DNA of 7,543 nucleotides. Source: Verrucomicrobiota bacterium (GTDB lineage: Bacteria > Verrucomicrobiota > Verrucomicrobiia > Opitutales > Opitutaceae). The stretch is taken from NCBI GenBank assembly GCA_023410155.1, contig JAEYQF010000325.1, positions 1-7,543 of the forward strand, in the 5' to 3' direction. Position 1 is the stretch's first letter; the number at the start of each line of letters is the position of its first letter. The position numbers and the translations under genes are program-made. Under the pieces are notes generated by a model. The model did no database searches and was not told the DNA's origin. It was given only the letters and a program-made list of their open reading frames with translations. This document shows, piece by piece, positions 5,388 to 7,543 of this stretch.

Positions 5388-5585
5388 ATGGATACGTCGT
5401 CCGGCGCCAATAGGACCCCGCCCCGCTGCGAAGATTGCGGGAGCTACGAGGCTCAACCTTTTGACGGCACGTGGCTCTGCGGTGAATGCCTGCAATTGCG
5501 TGGTGCCTGCTGCGCGGAGCGCCTGGATTCGCCCGAAGACCACTCCAGGGACGCCCGCCCGAATTGTGCGGGACCGGTCAACTGA
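5388..5585 (+). CDS. Small CxxC zinc-ribbon protein, hypothetical
   Basis: This 65-residue protein has CEDCGSYEAQPFDGTWLCGE (residues 14-33). Cys14/Cys17 and Cys31/Cys34 form two CxxC knuckles that should bind one zinc, as in a rubredoxin-like or zinc-ribbon fold; a CC pair (41-42) follows. The 'DCGS-eaqPFDGtwLCgeCLQLRGaCC' pattern resembles short uncharacterised proteins I associate with Verrucomicrobiota; this is recollection, not a search result. The C-terminal 20 residues look disordered. An in-frame ATG at 5361 would add nine residues, but ATG 5388 fits a leaderless start six bases after a -10 element, and neither start has a Shine-Dalgarno. It stands divergently from the DUF2231 operon and converges on the next gene with an 8-bp gap. 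Function is unknown; a nucleic-acid or protein-binding adaptor role is only a guess. Confidence 0.83.
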   Translation: MDTSSGANRTPPRCEDCGSYEAQPFDGTWLCGECLQLRGACCAERLDSPEDHSRDARPNCAGPVN

Positions 5586-5593
5586 GGCTCTAA

Positions 5594-5887
5594 TTACATC
5601 TGCCCCCGGGGCGGCAGCGGCTTGCCGGAAACGCCTTCCTTGCCCGGGCGGGCAGCGTCGCCGCCGCTACCTGTCCCCGTCTCGCCCTTCGCAGCGGGCG
5701 GATTACGGTGTAGCTTTTCTCCGGCAGCGGAGTCTGCGGGCAGAGGCTTCTCCTTATCGGTATAATACTCGTCGGGAGGATTGTCCCAACCAGGCGCAGG
5801 CGTGCGGTCCTTTCTCAGTGCCGGATCGGCGTCGGTCTCGGCATCGCGAGGAACGGAGACATTTTTCGAGGAGGGTGAATCGGGCAT
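5594..5887 (-). CDS. Small hydrophilic, proline-rich disordered protein, hypothetical
   Basis: This 97-residue protein is rich in Pro, Gly, Ala, Asp, Glu and Lys, with no Cys and only one Trp (Trp34 in PGWDNPPDEYY). It has no signal peptide and no hydrophobic core, so it is probably intrinsically disordered. The middle stretch PAPGWDNPPDEYYTDKEKPL looks least random and may be a conserved short motif. No family is recognised. ATG 5887 has no Shine-Dalgarno; TATGTT at 5899-5894 lies six bases upstream and might be a -10 for a leaderless transcript, but no -35 matches. The 70-bp gap to the DoxX-like gene shows nothing else. It could be a non-coding open frame, but its size, its clean TAA stop and the lack of a competing frame favour a real gene. 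Confidence 0.62.
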   Translation of the reverse strand: MPDSPSSKNVSVPRDAETDADPALRKDRTPAPGWDNPPDEYYTDKEKPLPADSAAGEKLHRNPPAAKGETGTGSGGDAARPGKEGVSGKPLPPRGQM

Positions 5888-5957
5888 GGCACCAACATAG
5901 CCAGCCCGCGGCGCTCGTCTTTGGGCCGAAACGCGGCTTGAGAGATGGGAGCGTTCC

Positions 5958-6734
5958 CTAGGCGGCCGACGCGCTCGCCGAGCGAATGCGTTCGCGGGCC
6001 CAGATCACGAGAAGGATCGCGGAGATGGCGATGGCCTCGAAGAGCGCGGTTGCCTCATTGCGATCACCCGGCTGGCCGAGAGTGCGCGGCAGATGCACGA
6101 GGAATACCCAGGTGCCGACCATGCCAGCGGTGAGCGCTGCCGTGAGTCGGACGAACCGTGGAATCAACAAGCCGATCCCGGCGGCCACCAACGCAGCGCC
6201 GGTTAGATACGTCCAGAACATCGCGCCCGGCATCCAGGCGGGAACGAGGTGCTGCACGAACTCGGCCCAGCGAAAGTGCTGCAACCCACTCTGCGCGAGA
6301 AACCACGCGAGCATAAAGCGCCCCAGCCAGGCCGCCACGCCCGCAATTCGTGTCGGCGCTGCTGCCCCACTCGCCGCAACGATCCACGCACCGCCAGCCA
6401 GCGCGCATGCCTTACCCGCATTGGTCCACGCACCGCCGAACGTCGCATCAGCGAGCGCTGCGGGGATCGCGAAGCACAGTGCGCTGGCAAAGATCACCGC
6501 GCCGAGCACAGACGAAATCAGTGCGCGCCGCCATCCGACGCAGATCGCGACTCCCGCAAGAATCAACATTGCACCCGCAGCCATCGCCGTGACCTCGCGA
6601 GCGGGCATCGTCTCCGGCCAGGGCAGCAGCCGCGTGACGAACCCACGATAGTGAAGTTGTTGAACGCCGAAGAAAACGAGGGCCGCCGAGAAGCCCAGCT
6701 GACCGGTGCGCAGAAGCGAAGGCGAAGGGATCAC
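5958..6734 (-). CDS. DoxX-like eight-helix integral membrane protein, internally duplicated
   Basis: A 258-residue protein with about eight hydrophobic segments. It seems made of two copies of a four-helix DoxX-like unit: about residues 12-122 and 136-247. Each copy starts with a helix ending in a Gln/His cluster (FFGVQQLHYRGFV; LAQSGLQHFRWAEFV), continues with a short amphipathic stretch to a Pro pair (LLPWPETMP; LVPAWMP) and then a Gly/Ala-rich helix (AMAAGAMLILAGVAI; TYLTGAALVAAGIGL). NAGKACALAGGAW and NEATALFEAIAIS occupy matching later positions. DoxX-type proteins are linked with terminal quinol oxidases or thiosulfate:quinone oxidoreductases in some organisms, but most relatives have no known function. 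The start is GTG 6734, overlapping the preceding gene's stop as GTGA; no Shine-Dalgarno is visible. It is the last gene of a three-gene overlapping unit, so its translation is probably coupled to the gene before it. Confidence 0.8.
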   Translation of the reverse strand: MIPSPSLLRTGQLGFSAALVFFGVQQLHYRGFVTRLLPWPETMPAREVTAMAAGAMLILAGVAICVGWRRALISSVLGAVIFASALCFAIPAALADATFGGAWTNAGKACALAGGAWIVAASGAAAPTRIAGVAAWLGRFMLAWFLAQSGLQHFRWAEFVQHLVPAWMPGAMFWTYLTGAALVAAGIGLLIPRFVRLTAALTAGMVGTWVFLVHLPRTLGQPGDRNEATALFEAIAISAILLVIWARERIRSASASAA

Positions 6735-6982
6735 GGTGTCGCGAGGGAGATTTCTGGGCTTAACCCCGCGGGTTGGGCCATCCCTTCACCGTCTCCGTTT
6801 GAGATCGACAGAGCAGCGTCTCGAGGCGCTGTGAGTTCGCCCAGACGGCACGCCACGGCCGCCGCGAGATCTGCGGAATCAAGCCGGCCCTGACATTCCA
6901 GCGCATACGCCAGCTCCACCAGCTCGCGCCGCAGCCGCTCGAGCTGTTCCTCCAGCGACCTCGGTGAGGGTAACCTGCTCAT
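6731..6982 (-). CDS. 83-residue helical protein, hypothetical
   Basis: No family is recognised. Residues 9-29 (SLEEQLERLRRELVELAYALE region) should form a charged amphipathic helix or short coiled coil. Residues 34-50 form a second Ala-rich helix with a Cys (VACRLGEL), followed by a flexible Gly/Pro/Ser tail. The protein is soluble and has no signal peptide. ATG 6982 overlaps the DUF1579 stop by one base (TGATG), and its own stop overlaps the DoxX-like GTG start (GTGA), so all three genes are translationally coupled. The frame is open to GTG 7027, but that start would overlap the upstream gene by 46 bp. Helix 1 recalls the Spo0E fold, but the diagnostic SQELD is absent. It may be an adaptor for its membrane-protein neighbour (inference). 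Confidence 0.75.
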   Translation of the reverse strand: MSRLPSPRSLEEQLERLRRELVELAYALECQGRLDSADLAAAVACRLGELTAPRDAALSISNGDGEGMAQPAGLSPEISLATP

Positions 6983-7533
6983 CAAGGGATGCGACGACGA
7001 AAGTTCATCCGGCAAAGACACTCCCACTCACCCGCGGCGTTCTCGCGACTCGACGTGAAAAGGCGGTGATCGTCCGTGATGAATTCCGTCACCTCGCGAA
7101 ACTTCACGAGCTCCAGCGATCCGGGAAACGGGCCCACGGTATCCAAACTTAGGATGCGTCCGGATGCATCCACGGCCCCCTCGTAGCGCCAGAAGTGACT
7201 CGTCATCGTGTCTATCCAGAAACCTACGTATCGTGCGCGCTTCGTATCGAAGCCTAGCGTGAGACGGCACCGATAGGGGAACGCGTTGTTCGATCCGTCG
7301 GTGACGAGCCAGAACGGCCCGATCATCTGCGCAACCTCGATGCCGTGCATGACCTGCGGGGGCTGGTCGGGGCCGGGCGGGATTTCGATCTCGATCTCCC
7401 ACGTGCCGACGAAACGCTCCAGCCAGCGATGTTCGGGCGCCGCGGTTTCCATCGGCATCTCCATGCATGAAGGCGTCCCGTCGGAAGGTTGGGTGGGAAT
7501 GGTGTCGTTGTTCATCGGGAATTGAAGTTTCAT
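6982..7533 (-). CDS. DUF1579 family protein (lipocalin-like barrel)
   Basis: A protein of about 183 residues. WLERFVGTWEIEIEI (about 37-51) is the usual opening of DUF1579, a conserved Trp and GTW leading into the first strand. Alternating strands follow: MHGIEVAQMIGPFWLVTDG, RLTLGFDTKRARYVGFWIDTM, SHFWRYEGAVDASGRILSLDT, LVKFREVTEFITDDHRLFTS and WECLCRMNFRRR. The GFDTKRARYVGFWID segment and the repeated beta-strand pattern fit a lipocalin-like barrel for a small hydrophobic ligand. No enzymatic activity is known for the family. ATG 7533 is chosen with GGAG only 3 nt upstream; GTG 7542, ATG 7515 or a start beyond the window edge are possible, since the frame is still open at 7542. The stop overlaps the next gene's start (TGATG), making this the first visible gene of a three-gene unit. 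Confidence 0.85.
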   Translation of the reverse strand: MKLQFPMNNDTIPTQPSDGTPSCMEMPMETAAPEHRWLERFVGTWEIEIEIPPGPDQPPQVMHGIEVAQMIGPFWLVTDGSNNAFPYRCRLTLGFDTKRARYVGFWIDTMTSHFWRYEGAVDASGRILSLDTVGPFPGSLELVKFREVTEFITDDHRLFTSSRENAAGEWECLCRMNFRRRIP

Positions 7534-7543
7534 GTTCTCCACG

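Noticed and set aside
3975..5413. Long plus-strand open frames (274 and 346 codons)
   Set aside because: They lie antisense to the DUF2231 and Rieske genes, give Arg/His/Pro-rich translations without domains, and overlap each other.
6731..6982. Spo0E-like phosphatase
   Set aside because: The first helix is similar in character, but the diagnostic SQELD motif is missing and the genomic setting gives no sporulation link.

Overview
This is a GC-rich bacterial window (roughly 63-65% by eye) carrying eleven probable protein genes, tightly packed and nearly all on the minus strand. No rRNA, tRNA, CRISPR array, transposase or phage gene was seen. Gene style suggests Verrucomicrobiota, perhaps Opitutaceae: a small CxxC zinc-ribbon protein of a type I associate with that group, a DUF2231/Rieske pair, and many starts without a Shine-Dalgarno sequence. 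This placement is an inference.

The left part (1-2547) is centred on a clear soxR (2077-2547, plus), whose product has the full [2Fe-2S] cysteine set. Between soxR and the minus-strand genes lies a near-consensus SoxR box. It is embedded in a promoter with TTGACC, a 19-bp spacer and TAGCCT, pointing away from soxR. This promoter should drive a two-gene unit: a small muconolactone-isomerase/YciI-like protein (1657-2013) and an NADPH-dependent FMN reductase-like flavoprotein (1110-1634). Further along the same strand are three 22-bp tandem repeats (1041-1106) and a membrane-anchored endonuclease/exonuclease/phosphatase-family protein (1-947) cut by the window edge.

The middle part (2544-5197) has an MFS transporter convergent with soxR; the two genes share a CTAG at their stop codons. 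Upstream of it is a two-gene operon of tandem DUF2231 membrane paralogs, the second of which carries a C-terminal Rieske [2Fe-2S] domain. A hairpin separates this operon from the MFS gene.

The right part (5198-7543) begins with a small plus-strand zinc-ribbon gene that appears to be transcribed leaderless from a recognisable promoter. It faces a small disordered hypothetical protein. Next comes a minus-strand three-gene unit with overlapping stops and starts: a DUF1579 protein, an 83-residue helical protein, and an eight-helix DoxX-like membrane protein built from two copies of a four-helix unit.

The common theme is redox chemistry: a redox-sensing regulator, its flavin reductase target unit, Rieske/DUF2231 membrane proteins and a DoxX-like protein. 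Only the MIase-like/FMN-reductase unit has direct sequence evidence for SoxR control. Links to the other genes rest on proximity alone.
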